Shown here: piece by piece, positions 54,210-63,701 of the stretch
Position numbering within the stretch: position 1 is the first letter of the stretch
Layout: each line of letters starts with the position of its first letter
Source: JASHPR01 sp963739645
GTDB lineage: Bacteria > Actinomycetota > Actinomycetes > Streptosporangiales > Streptosporangiaceae
DNA: 64,000 nucleotides
NCBI GenBank assembly: GCA_963739645.1
Contig: CAVUBM010000060.1
Coordinates: 248,001 to 312,000, forward strand
Reading direction: 5' to 3'
Notes under the pieces: model-generated
What the model saw: only the letters and a program-made list of their open reading frames with translations
Told to the model about the DNA's origin: nothing
Database searches by the model: none
Position numbers and translations under genes: made by a program

Positions 54210-56309
54210 GTGGCCGCCACTCAGACAGCCACCGAGCTCGCCAGAGTCCGGAACATCGGGATCATGGCTCATATCGACGCGGGCAAAACCACGACGACCG
54301 AGCGGATCCTGTTCTACACCGGCATCAATTACAAGATCGGCGAAGTCCATGAGGGCGCAGCCACCATGGACTGGATGGCGCAGGAGCAGGAGCGCGGTAT
54401 CACGATCACCTCGGCGGCCACCACGGCCAGCTGGCGTGATCACACCATCAACCTGATCGACACCCCGGGTCACGTCGACTTCACCGTCGAGGTGGAGCGG
54501 TCGCTCCGGGTCCTCGACGGTGCCGTGGCCGTCTTCGACGGCGTGGCCGGCGTGGAACCGCAGTCCGAGACCGTGTGGCGGCAGGCCGACCGCTACGGCG
54601 TGCCGAGGATCTGCTTCGTGAACAAGATGGACCGGGTCGGCGCGGAGTTCCACCGCTGCGTCGAGATGATCTCGGACCGGCTGCGCGCCACCCCGCTGGT
54701 CATCCAGCTGCCCTGGGGGACCGAGTCGGACTTCCGCGGCGTCATCGACCTGGTGAGGATGCGCGCGCTGCTCTGGCAGACCGAGGGCAAGGGCGACACC
54801 TACGACGTCGTGGAGATCCCCACCGACCACCTGGAGGCCGCGCGCGAGTGGCGCGACCGGATGGTCGAGACCATCTCCGAGAACGACGAGGAGATGATGG
54901 AGCTCTACCTCGACGGCACCGAGCCGGACGAGGAGCAGCTGCTCGCCGCCATCCGGCGGGCCACCATCGCCGGCGCGGTCACCCCGGTGCTGTGCGGCAG
55001 CGCGTTCAAGAACAAGGGCGTGCAGCCGATGCTGGACGCGATCGTGGACTTCCTGCCCAGCCCGCTCGACGTACCGTCGATCGTGGGCCACGCGGTGGGG
55101 TCCGAGGACGACAAGATCGAGCGTCACGCCGACCAGTCCGAGCCGTTCGCGGCTCTCGCGTTCAAGATCATGTCCGACCAGCACCTGGGCAAGCTGACCT
55201 ACATCCGGATCTACTCCGGGACCCTGAAGGCCGGCAAGACGGTGCTGAACTCGACCAAGGGCCGCAGGGAGCGGGTCGGCAAGATCTACCAGATGCACGC
55301 GAACAAGCGCGAGGAGCGCCCGGTCGCGTTCGCTGGGCAGATTGTCGCCGTGATGGGCCTGAAGGACACCACGACCGGTGACACGCTCTCCGACCAGTCC
55401 AAGTCGGTGATCCTGGAGTCGATGACGTTCCCGGCGCCGGTCATCAACGTGGCCATCGAGCCGCGGACCAAGGGCGACCAGGACAAGCTCGGCACCGCGA
55501 TCCAGCGGCTGGCCGAGGAGGACCCGACCTTCCAGGTCCGGACCGACGAGGAGACCGGGCAGACGATCATCGCCGGCATGGGCGAGCTGCACCTCGAGGT
55601 GCTGGTCGACCGGATGCGGCGGGAGTTCAAGGTCGAGGCCAACATCGGCCGGCCCCAGGTCGCCTACCGCGAGACCGTCACCAAGAAGGTCGAGAAGGTC
55701 GAGTACACCCACAAGAAGCAGACCGGCGGCGCAGGCCAGTACGCCAAGGTGGTCATCAACCTGGAGCCGACCGGCGGCGACGGCGGCGGCTACGAGTTCG
55801 AGAACAAGATCACCGGTGGCCGGGTGCCGCGCGAGTACATCCCGTCGGTGGACACCGGATGCCAGGAGGCCGCGGAGTTCGGCGTGCTGGCGGGCTACCC
55901 GATGGTCGACGTGAAGGTCACGCTGACCGATGGCGCCTACCACGAGGTGGACTCGTCAGAGCTCGCTTTCAAGATCGCCGGATCGATGGCGTTCAAGAAG
56001 GCGTCCGGCTATGCCAATCCAGTGCTCCTGGAACCGGTCATGGCCGTCGAGGTGAGGACCCCCGAGGAGTACATGGGTGAGGTCATTGGCGACCTGAACA
56101 GCCGCCGCGGCCATATCCAGGCCATGGAGGACCGGATCGGGGTGCGCGCCGTCAAGGCGGTCGTGCCGCTGTCCGAGATGTTCGGGTACGTGGGCGACCT
56201 GCGCAGCCGGACCCAGGGCCGGGCGGACTACAGCATGCAATTCGACTCGTATGCCGAGGTGCCGCCGAGCATAGCCAAGGAGATCATCGCTAAGGCTCGC
56301 GGCGAGTAG
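54210..56309 (+). CDS. fusA: Elongation factor G
   Basis: The 699-residue translocation GTPase starts at GTG 54210 with AAAGGAAGAGG upstream. G motifs are AHIDAGKTTTTER (G1), RGITITSAATT (G2), DTPGHVDFTVEVERS (G3) and NKMDRVG (G4). Domains III-V follow, with the conserved domain IV segment KKQTGGAGQYAKV. It moves tRNA and mRNA after peptide transfer. No fusidic-acid change was looked for beyond these motifs. Confidence 0.98.
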   Translation: MAATQTATELARVRNIGIMAHIDAGKTTTTERILFYTGINYKIGEVHEGAATMDWMAQEQERGITITSAATTASWRDHTINLIDTPGHVDFTVEVERSLRVLDGAVAVFDGVAGVEPQSETVWRQADRYGVPRICFVNKMDRVGAEFHRCVEMISDRLRATPLVIQLPWGTESDFRGVIDLVRMRALLWQTEGKGDTYDVVEIPTDHLEAAREWRDRMVETISENDEEMMELYLDGTEPDEEQLLAAIRRATIAGAVTPVLCGSAFKNKGVQPMLDAIVDFLPSPLDVPSIVGHAVGSEDDKIERHADQSEPFAALAFKIMSDQHLGKLTYIRIYSGTLKAGKTVLNSTKGRRERVGKIYQMHANKREERPVAFAGQIVAVMGLKDTTTGDTLSDQSKSVILESMTFPAPVINVAIEPRTKGDQDKLGTAIQRLAEEDPTFQVRTDEETGQTIIAGMGELHLEVLVDRMRREFKVEANIGRPQVAYRETVTKKVEKVEYTHKKQTGGAGQYAKVVINLEPTGGDGGGYEFENKITGGRVPREYIPSVDTGCQEAAEFGVLAGYPMVDVKVTLTDGAYHEVDSSELAFKIAGSMAFKKASGYANPVLLEPVMAVEVRTPEEYMGEVIGDLNSRRGHIQAMEDRIGVRAVKAVVPLSEMFGYVGDLRSRTQGRADYSMQFDSYAEVPPSIAKEIIAKARGE

Positions 56310-56364
56310 CCAGGGCGACGAATACCACAGACGACGCAGTCAAGAACGCAACGAGGAGACACCA

Positions 56365-57558
56365 GTGGCGAAGGCCAAGTTCGAGCGGACCAAGCCGCAC
56401 GTCAACATCGGTACCATCGGGCATATCGACCACGGGAAGACCACACTGACCGCGGCGATCACGAAGGTGCTGCACGACAAGTTCCCCGACGTGAACCCCT
56501 TCACTCCCTTCGACCAGATCGACAACGCGAAGGAAGAGAAGGAGCGCGGGATCACGATCTCGATCTCGCACGTCGAGTACCAGACCGAGAAGCGGCACTA
56601 CGCGCACGTGGACTGCCCCGGTCACGCCGACTACATCAAGAACATGATCACCGGCGCGGCGCAGATGGACGGCGCGATCCTCGTGGTCGCCGCCACCGAC
56701 GGCCCGATGCCGCAGACCCGCGAGCACGTGCTGCTGGCCCGCCAGGTCGGCGTGCCGTACATCGTGGTCGCGCTGAACAAGGCCGACATGGTCGACGACG
56801 AGGAGATCCTCGAGCTGGTCGAGCTGGAGGTGCGTGAGCTGCTCACCACCTACGAGTTCCCCGGCGATGACGTCCCGGTGATCCGGGTCTCCGCGCTGAA
56901 GGCGCTCGAGGGCGACGAGGAGTGGGGCGCCAAGGTCGCCGAGCTGATGGAGGCCTGCGACGACAGCATCCCCGAGCCGGTCAGGGACATCGAGAAGCCG
57001 TTCCTGATGCCGGTCGAGGACGTGTTCTCGATCACCGGCCGCGGCACCGTGGTGACCGGCCGGATCGAGCGCGGCAAGATCCACACCAGCGAGGAAATCG
57101 AGATCATCGGGATCAAGGACAAGGCGCAGAAGACCGTGGTCACCGGCGTCGAGATGTTCCACAAGATCCTCGACGAGGGCCAGGCCGGGGACAACGCCGG
57201 GCTGCTGCTGCGCGGCATCAAGCGCGAGGACGTGGAGCGCGGCCAGGTCGTCATCAAGCCGGGCACCAACACCCCGCACACCGAGTTCGAGGGCCAGGTC
57301 TACATCCTGTCCAAGGACGAGGGCGGGCGGCACACCCCGTTCTTCAACAACTACCGTCCGCAGTTCTACTTCCGGACCACAGACGTCACCGGCGTCGTGC
57401 ACCTGCCCGAGGGCACCGAGATGGTGCTGCCTGGTGACAACACCGAGATGGTTGTCGAGCTGATCCAGCCGATCGCCATGGAGGAGGGGCTGCGGTTCGC
57501 GATCCGCGAGGGCGGCCGGACGGTTGGCGCCGGGCGGGTTACGAAGATCAGCAAGTAA
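56365..57558 (+). CDS. tuf: Elongation factor Tu
   Basis: The 397-residue EF-Tu starts at GTG 56365 after ACGAGGAGACACCA. G motifs are GHIDHGKTTLTAAI, RGITISISHVEY, VDCPGHADYIKNM and NKADMVDD. The elfamycin-contact residues in ARQVGVPYIV and EGGRHTPFF are of the usual sensitive form. It delivers aminoacyl-tRNA to the ribosome. It is the last gene of the str operon; a strong hairpin follows. Confidence 0.98.
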   Translation: MAKAKFERTKPHVNIGTIGHIDHGKTTLTAAITKVLHDKFPDVNPFTPFDQIDNAKEEKERGITISISHVEYQTEKRHYAHVDCPGHADYIKNMITGAAQMDGAILVVAATDGPMPQTREHVLLARQVGVPYIVVALNKADMVDDEEILELVELEVRELLTTYEFPGDDVPVIRVSALKALEGDEEWGAKVAELMEACDDSIPEPVRDIEKPFLMPVEDVFSITGRGTVVTGRIERGKIHTSEEIEIIGIKDKAQKTVVTGVEMFHKILDEGQAGDNAGLLLRGIKREDVERGQVVIKPGTNTPHTEFEGQVYILSKDEGGRHTPFFNNYRPQFYFRTTDVTGVVHLPEGTEMVLPGDNTEMVVELIQPIAMEEGLRFAIREGGRTVGAGRVTKISK

Positions 57559-57570
57559 GGGATGGGGCCC

Positions 57571-57628
57571 GGTGTTCGGGGATCTCGTCCGCGGCTGAAC
57601 GCCGCTGGACGAGACACCCCCGAACACC
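57571..57628 (+). terminator. Terminator hairpin after tuf
   Basis: GGTGTTCGGGG pairs with CCCCGAACACC, TCTCGTCC with GGACGAGA, and GCGGC with GCCGC around the loop TGAAC. The nearly continuous stem of about 24 pairs starts 12 bases after the tuf stop and separates the str operon from the S10 operon. Confidence 0.8.
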
Positions 57629-57756
57629 AGGCTTGATCAACCATCGGGGCCTGCCTGACCGGCCGACTTGGCCGGGTAGGCGGGTCGCGTACGGCATGGG
57701 CAGCAGCACGGTGCGGGGCTGGTCCCGCGACGACAGAGTGAGGACATCGAAGCCAC

Positions 57757-58065
57757 ATGGCGGGACAGAAGATCCGCATCCGGCTCAAGGCCTATGACCA
57801 TGAGGTCATTGACAGCTCGGCGCGGAAGATCGTCGACACGGTGACGCGCACCGGCGCGAAGGTCGCTGGGCCAGTACCGCTGCCCACCGAGAAGAACGTC
57901 TACTGCGTGATTCGGTCACCACATAAGTACAAGGACTCGCGCGAGCACTTCGAGATGCGCACGCACAAGCGCCTGATCGACATCATCGACCCCACGCCGA
58001 AGACCGTCGACTCCCTGATGCGGCTCGACCTGCCCGCCGGTGTCGACATCGAGATCAAGCTCTGA
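57757..58065 (+). CDS. rpsJ: 30S ribosomal protein S10
   Basis: The 102-residue uS10 starts at ATG 57757 (MAGQKIRIRLKAYDHEVIDS). The NusB-binding and head-domain segments (GPVPLPTEKNVYCVIRSPHK, THKRLIDI) are conserved. First gene of the S10 operon; also links ribosomes to NusG and NusB in transcription. Confidence 0.97.
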   Translation: MAGQKIRIRLKAYDHEVIDSSARKIVDTVTRTGAKVAGPVPLPTEKNVYCVIRSPHKYKDSREHFEMRTHKRLIDIIDPTPKTVDSLMRLDLPAGVDIEIKL

Positions 58066-58078
58066 GGGACACGCCGAC

Positions 58079-58738
58079 ATGACCAAGCAGATCAAAGGAG
58101 TCCTGGGCACCAAGCTCGGCATGACCCAGGTCTTCGCCGACGACGGGAAGATCGTGCCCGTCACGGTCGTGGCGGCCGGGCCCTGCGTCGTGACCGCGGT
58201 ACGGACGCCGGACAGCGACGGCTACTCGGCCGTCCAGCTCGGCTACGGCGAGGTCGACCCGCGCAAGGTGAACAAGCCCGAGGCCGGCCACTTCAATAAG
58301 GCCGGGGTAACCCCGCGCCGGTACCTGGTGGAGCTGCGCACCGACGACGCGACGGACTACACGCTCGGCCAGGAGGTCACCGCCGAGACGTTCGAGGCCG
58401 GCGAGCTCATCGACGTCACGGCCCGGAGCAAGGGCAAGGGCTTCGCCGGCGTCATGAAGCGGCACGGATTCAAGGGCCTGAGCGCCTCGCACGGCACCCA
58501 GCGCAAGCACAGGTCGCCCGGGTCCATCGGCGGCTGCGCCACCCCGGGCCGGGTGTTCAAGGGCCTGCGGATGGCGGGCCGGATGGGCGGCGTGCGCACC
58601 ACCGCCCCCAACCTGACCCTGCACGGCGTCGACGCCGGCCGCGGGCTGCTGCTGATCAAGGGCGCGGTCCCCGGGCCGTCCGGCGGGCTGGTCCTGGTCC
58701 GCAGCGCCGTCAAGACCCCGGCCTCGAGCAGCCGGTAG
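58079..58738 (+). CDS. rplC: 50S ribosomal protein L3
   Basis: The 219-residue uL3 starts at ATG 58079 (MTKQIKGVLGTKLGMTQVF), with GAGGGAC upstream; the open frame from 58040 is not used. The peptidyl-transferase-side loop SIGGCATPGRVFKGLRMAGR is of the usual linezolid-sensitive type. Binds the 3' domain of 23S rRNA early in assembly. Confidence 0.97.
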   Translation: MTKQIKGVLGTKLGMTQVFADDGKIVPVTVVAAGPCVVTAVRTPDSDGYSAVQLGYGEVDPRKVNKPEAGHFNKAGVTPRRYLVELRTDDATDYTLGQEVTAETFEAGELIDVTARSKGKGFAGVMKRHGFKGLSASHGTQRKHRSPGSIGGCATPGRVFKGLRMAGRMGGVRTTAPNLTLHGVDAGRGLLLIKGAVPGPSGGLVLVRSAVKTPASSSR

Positions 58739-58746
58739 GAGAGCCG

Positions 58747-59499
58747 ATGACCGCAACAGTTAACGTCGTGTCCCCGTCGGGCTCGGCCGGCGCGACCGTC
58801 GAGCTCCCGACGGAGATCTTCGGGGCCAAGGTGAACGTGCCCCTGATGCATCAGGTGGTCGTGGCCCAGCAGGCCGCGGGCCGGCAGGGCACGCACGCCA
58901 CCAAAACCCGCGGCGACGTCCGCGGTGGCGGCAGGAAGCCGTACCGCCAGAAGGGCACAGGCCGCGCCCGCCAGGGCTCGATCCGCGCCCCGCAGTTCAC
59001 CGGCGGCGGAGTCTCCCACGGCCCGGTGCCGCGGTCCTACGAGCAGCGGACGCCCAAGAAGATGAAGGCCGCCGCGCTGCGCGGTGCGCTGTCCGACCGG
59101 GCCGCGCACGACCGGGTGCACGTGGTGAGCGGCTTCACCGAGGGCGACCAGCCGAAGACCAAGGACGCGGTGAGCGTGCTGGCGTCGGTCACCGGCGCGG
59201 CGCCATCGGCGGCCCCGGTGCTGGTCGTGGCCGTGGCCGGCGACAAAGTCACCTGGAAGAGCCTGCGCAACGTGCCGGGCGTGCACCTGCTCGCCTCGGG
59301 CCAGCTCAACACCTACGACGTGCTGGTCAGCGACCACGTGGTGTTCACCGAGGCGGCGCTGGCCGAGTTCGTGGCCCGGACCGGCTCGGGCCAGGCCAGC
59401 CCCGAGCCCGCTAAGCCGGCCAGAACCCGTAAATCCACCAAGGCTGAGTCCCAGACGGAGAGCGGGTCCGGCGGGCCGGATCAGGAGGACGCGTCGTGA
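58747..59499 (+). CDS. rplD: 50S ribosomal protein L4
   Basis: The 250-residue uL4 starts at ATG 58747 after AGGAGAGCCG. The extended loop that reaches the exit tunnel, GGGRKPYRQKGTGRARQGS, is conserved in the macrolide-binding part. A C-terminal Lys/Ala/Ser-rich tail of about 35 residues extends beyond the usual length. Its stop overlaps the rplW start. Confidence 0.97.
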   Translation: MTATVNVVSPSGSAGATVELPTEIFGAKVNVPLMHQVVVAQQAAGRQGTHATKTRGDVRGGGRKPYRQKGTGRARQGSIRAPQFTGGGVSHGPVPRSYEQRTPKKMKAAALRGALSDRAAHDRVHVVSGFTEGDQPKTKDAVSVLASVTGAAPSAAPVLVVAVAGDKVTWKSLRNVPGVHLLASGQLNTYDVLVSDHVVFTEAALAEFVARTGSGQASPEPAKPARTRKSTKAESQTESGSGGPDQEDAS

Positions 59500-59798
59500 G
59501 CAAGAGCGCTAACCCGCGGGACATCCTGCTCAAGCCGGTGATCTCGGAGAAGAGCTACCGGCTGGCGGATGACGGCAAGTACACCTTCATCGTCGCGCCC
59601 GGCTCCAACAAGACCCAGATCCGGCAGGCGGTCGAGGCCGTCTTCCGGGTCAAGGTGACCGGCGTCAACACGGTCAACCGGCCGGGGAAGCGGCGCCGGA
59701 CGCGGTTCGGCTGGGGCAAGCGGCCGGACACCAAGCGCGCCATCGTCAGCCTCGCCGAGGGAGAACGGATCGATATCTTCGGCAGCCCGGGCATCTAG
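59496..59798 (+). CDS. rplW: 50S ribosomal protein L23
   Basis: The 100-residue uL23 starts at GTG 59496, overlapping the rplD stop as GTGA, with AGGAGGAC upstream. KPVISEKSYRLADDGKYTF and RRTRFGWGKRPDTKRAI are typical. It sits at the tunnel exit and docks trigger factor and SRP. Confidence 0.97.
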   Translation: MSKSANPRDILLKPVISEKSYRLADDGKYTFIVAPGSNKTQIRQAVEAVFRVKVTGVNTVNRPGKRRRTRFGWGKRPDTKRAIVSLAEGERIDIFGSPGI

Positions 59799-59827
59799 CC
59801 GGGCGATCCATAGGAGCTAGAGCACAC

Positions 59828-60661
59828 ATGGCAATCCGCAAGTACAAGCCGACCACCCCAGGCAGACGGGGCGCGAGCGGCGCAGACTTCTCCGAGGTCA
59901 CCAGGGGTGGGCCGGAGAAGTCGCTGGTGCGCCCGCTGCACTCCCGGGGCGGCAGGAACGTGCACGGCCGCATCACCACCCGGCACCAGGGCGGCGGGCA
60001 CAAGCGTGCGTACCGGCTGATCGACTTCCGGCGGAACGACAAGGACGGCGTGCCGGCCAAGGTCGCGCACATCGAGTACGACCCCAACCGCACCGCCCGG
60101 ATCGCGCTGCTGCACTACGCGGACGGGGAGAAGCGCTACATCATCGCCCCGGAGGGACTGAACCAGGGCGACCGGGTCGAGAACGGGCCGAGCGCGGACA
60201 TCAAGGCAGGCAACTGCCTGCCGCTGCGCAACATCCCGACCGGCACCGTGGTGCACGCGATTGAGCTCCGTCCCGGCGGCGGGGCCAAGATCGCGCGCTC
60301 GGCGGGGTCCGGCGTCCAGCTGCTGGCCAAGGAGGGCAAGCAAGCGCAGCTGCGCATGCCGTCCGGCGAGATCAGGCGCGTGGACGTGACCTGCCGGGCG
60401 ACCATCGGCGAGGTGGGCAACGCCGAGCAGGGCAACATCAAGCTCGGTAAGGCGGGCCGCAACCGGTGGAAGGGCCGCCGCCCGTCGGTCCGCGGGGTCG
60501 CGATGAACCCGGTCGACCACCCGCTGGGCGGCGGCGAGGGCAAGAGCTCTGGCGGCCGGCATCCGGTCAGCCCCTGGGGCAAGCCCGAGGGCCGGACCCG
60601 CCAGGCGCACAAGCCCAGCGATCAGATGATCATCCGTCGGCGCGGCAAGAAGAAGCGGTAG
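59828..60661 (+). CDS. rplB: 50S ribosomal protein L2
   Basis: The 277-residue uL2 starts at ATG 59828 after ATAGGAGC. RNVHGRITTRHQGGGHKRAY and the peptidyl-transferase-near segment VRGVAMNPVDHPLGGGEGK (with the conserved His) are present. Required for subunit joining. Confidence 0.98.
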   Translation: MAIRKYKPTTPGRRGASGADFSEVTRGGPEKSLVRPLHSRGGRNVHGRITTRHQGGGHKRAYRLIDFRRNDKDGVPAKVAHIEYDPNRTARIALLHYADGEKRYIIAPEGLNQGDRVENGPSADIKAGNCLPLRNIPTGTVVHAIELRPGGGAKIARSAGSGVQLLAKEGKQAQLRMPSGEIRRVDVTCRATIGEVGNAEQGNIKLGKAGRNRWKGRRPSVRGVAMNPVDHPLGGGEGKSSGGRHPVSPWGKPEGRTRQAHKPSDQMIIRRRGKKKR

Positions 60662-60673
60662 GAGCACCCCATA

Positions 60674-60952
60674 ATGCCTCGTAGCCTGAAGAAGGGGCCT
60701 TTCGTCGACGACCACCTGATCAAAAAGGTGGACGTCCAGAACGACAAGGGCACCAAGAACGTCATCAAGACCTGGTCCCGTCGCTCCATGATCGTTCCGG
60801 CGATGCTGGGTCACACGATCGCCGTGCATGACGGCCGCAAGCACGTGCCGGTGTTCATCACGGAGTCGATGGTCGGCCACAAACTCGGTGAGTTCGCGCC
60901 CACCCGCACGTTCCGCAGCCACGTGCGCGACGACCGGCGCAGCCGCCGATAG
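60674..60952 (+). CDS. rpsS: 30S ribosomal protein S19
   Basis: The 92-residue uS19 starts at ATG 60674 (MPRSLKKGPFVDDHLIKKVD). The head-domain segments TWSRRSMIVPAMLGHTIAVH and HKLGEFAPTRTFRSH are conserved. Confidence 0.97.
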   Translation: MPRSLKKGPFVDDHLIKKVDVQNDKGTKNVIKTWSRRSMIVPAMLGHTIAVHDGRKHVPVFITESMVGHKLGEFAPTRTFRSHVRDDRRSRR

Positions 60953-60972
60953 AGATAGAGAGCGAGAGAGCG

Positions 60973-61364
60973 ATGGAAGCGAGGGCAAAGGCGCGGTTTG
61001 TGCGCGTCACGCCGCGTAAGGCCCGCCGGGTGGTGGACCTCATCCGCGGGATGCCTGCTGAGCAGGCCCGGGCGGCGCTCGCCTTCGCGCCGCAGTCTGC
61101 GAGCGACCCCGTGGGGAAGGTGCTGGCGAGCGCCATCGCCAACGCCGAGCAGGCCCGGCTCGACCCCAGCTCGCTCGTGGTGAGCCGGGCCTGGGTCGAC
61201 GAGGGGCCGACGCTCAAGCGGTTCCGCCCCCGGGCGCAGGGCCGCGGCTACCGGATCAACAAGCACACCAGCCACATCACGGTGATCGTCTCCGACAAGA
61301 GCCGGGCTGGTAACGCCAGTGCTGCGAGCAACCGCGCACCGAGTCGCAGGGAGAGGACCCGCTA

Positions 61365-61365
<1 letters not shown>
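60973..61365 (+). CDS. rplV: 50S ribosomal protein L22
   Basis: The 130-residue uL22 starts at ATG 60973 with GAGAGAGCG upstream. ARFVRVTPRKARRVVDLIRG and the beta-hairpin tip that lines the exit tunnel (RFRPRAQGRGYRINKHTSHI) are conserved. A short Ser/Arg tail follows. Its stop shares a base with the rpsC start. Confidence 0.97.
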
Positions 61366-62243
<878 letters not shown>

Positions 62244-62246
62244 CAC

Positions 62247-62666
62247 ATGCTCATCCCGCGGAGGGTCAGGCACCGCAAGCAGCACCGGCCGGACCGGCAC
62301 GGTGCCGCCAAGGGCGGCACCCGGGTGACGTTCGGCGAGTACGGCATCCAGGCGGTGGAGCACGCCTACGTGACCAACCGGCAGATCGAGGCCGCGCGTA
62401 TCGCCATGACCCGGCACATCCGCCGCGGCGGCAAGGTGTGGATCACGATCTACCCGGACCGGCCGCTGACCAAGAAGCCGGCCGAGACCCGGATGGGGTC
62501 AGGCAAGGGCGCGCCCGAGTGGTGGGTCGCCAACGTGAAGCCGGGCCGCGTCATGTTCGAGCTGTCGGGTGTCTCGGAGCCGATCGCCCGCGAGGCCCTG
62601 CGCCGCGCGATGCACAAGCTCCCGATGAAATGCAAGTTTGTGAAGCGCGAAGTGGGTGAGGCGTGA
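62247..62666 (+). CDS. rplP: 50S ribosomal protein L16
   Basis: The 139-residue uL16 starts at ATG 62247 (MLIPRRVRHRKQHRPDRHGA). The A-site tRNA contact MGSGKGAPEWWVANVKPGR is conserved. It overlaps the rpmC start. Confidence 0.97.
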   Translation: MLIPRRVRHRKQHRPDRHGAAKGGTRVTFGEYGIQAVEHAYVTNRQIEAARIAMTRHIRRGGKVWITIYPDRPLTKKPAETRMGSGKGAPEWWVANVKPGRVMFELSGVSEPIAREALRRAMHKLPMKCKFVKREVGEA

Positions 62667-62908
62667 TGGCTAAGGGCCTGGTCGCCGCAGATCTGCGGAG
62701 CTCAAGTGAGGAAGAACTCGACGGCAAGCTGGCGGAGGCGAAGATCGAGCTGTTCAACCTCCGCTTTCAGGCCGCCACCGGCCAGCTGGAGAGCCACGGG
62801 CGGCTGCGCGCCGTGCGTAAGGAGATCGCCCGGATCTACACGGTGAAGCGCGAGCGCGAGCTCGGGATCGTGACCCTGGCCGACGAGGAGGCGGACGAGG
62901 ATGAGTGA
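62666..62908 (+). CDS. rpmC: 50S ribosomal protein L29
   Basis: The 80-residue uL29 starts at ATG 62666, sharing a base with the rplP stop (TGATG); a GTG three bases earlier is possible. The two-helix core (DLRSSSEEELDGKLAEAKIE, ATGQLESHGRLRAVRKEIAR) is normal, with an acidic tail. It is followed by rpsQ with an 8-base overlap. Confidence 0.96.
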   Translation: MAKGLVAADLRSSSEEELDGKLAEAKIELFNLRFQAATGQLESHGRLRAVRKEIARIYTVKRERELGIVTLADEEADEDE

Positions 62909-63179
62909 CCCCCAGAACGGCGGGATCACGCGTGGCTACCGCAAGGTCCGCGAGGGCCTGGTGGTCAGCGACAAGATGGACAAGACCGTCGTGGTCATCG
63001 TCGAGGACCGGGTGAAGCACCCGAAGTACGGCAAGGTCATCCGCCGCACCAAGAAGTACAAGGCGCACGACGGGGCCAACGCGTGCGGGATCGGCGACCG
63101 GGTGCTGCTGATGGAGACCCGCCCGCTGTCCGCGACCAAGCGGTGGCGGGTCGCGGAAATCCTGGAGAAGGCCAAGTAG
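62901..63179 (+). CDS. rpsQ: 30S ribosomal protein S17
   Basis: The 92-residue uS17 starts at ATG 62901 (MSDPQNGGITRGYRKVREGL), overlapping the rpmC end. VVSDKMDKTVVVIVEDRVKH and IGDRVLLMETRPLSATKRWR are conserved. Last gene of the classic S10 operon order. Confidence 0.97.
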   Translation: MSDPQNGGITRGYRKVREGLVVSDKMDKTVVVIVEDRVKHPKYGKVIRRTKKYKAHDGANACGIGDRVLLMETRPLSATKRWRVAEILEKAK

Positions 63180-63332
63180 CGGACGCAGCCCACCGGCTGA
63201 CACAGCCGACCGACCCAGAGGACCGGCCCGGTTACGGGCCCCGAGAGACAGATACCAACCCCGGCCCGCTTGCGGGCCACGGACAATATCATCCCGGACC
63301 GCGAGTGGCCCGGGACCGAAGCAGGAGTTGAC
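63180..63332 (+). other. rpsQ-rplN spacer with two hairpins
   Basis: Two short hairpins lie in tandem: GGCCCG-GTTA-CGGGCC (63225-63240) and GGCCCGC-TT-GCGGGCC (63263-63278). This is the only spacer over 100 bases in the ribosomal protein run from rpsJ on. It falls where the S10 and spc operons meet in Escherichia coli. No good promoter is seen in it. Confidence 0.6.
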
Positions 63333-63701
63333 GTGATCCAGCAGGAGTCGCGGCTCAAGGTCGCCGACAACACGGGTGCCAAGGAGATCCTGTGCATCCG
63401 CGTGCTCGGCGGCTCGGGCAGGCGATACGCGGGTATCGGCGACGTCATCGTGGCGACCGTCAAGGACGCCCTTCCCGGCGCCGGGGTGAAGAAAGGCGAC
63501 GTCGTCAAGGCCGTCGTCGTGCGCACGCGCAAGGAGCGCCGCCGCGGCGACGGCTCCTACATCCGCTTCGACGAGAACGCAGCCGTGCTCATCAGGGACG
63601 GCGGGGACCCGCGCGGGACCCGCATCTTCGGCCCGGTAGGCCGCGAGCTGCGAGAGAAGCGGTTCATGCGGATCATCTCGCTGGCCCCGGAGGTGCTGTG
63701 A
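63333..63701 (+). CDS. rplN: 50S ribosomal protein L14
   Basis: The 122-residue uL14 starts at GTG 63333 (MIQQESRLKVADNTGAKEIL) with GCAGGAG upstream; the open frame from 63270 is not used. VLGGSGRRYAGIGDVIVATV and the C-terminal RGTRIFGPVGRELREKRFMR are conserved. It contacts S12 and helix 44 across the subunit interface. Confidence 0.97.
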   Translation: MIQQESRLKVADNTGAKEILCIRVLGGSGRRYAGIGDVIVATVKDALPGAGVKKGDVVKAVVVRTRKERRRGDGSYIRFDENAAVLIRDGGDPRGTRIFGPVGRELREKRFMRIISLAPEVL

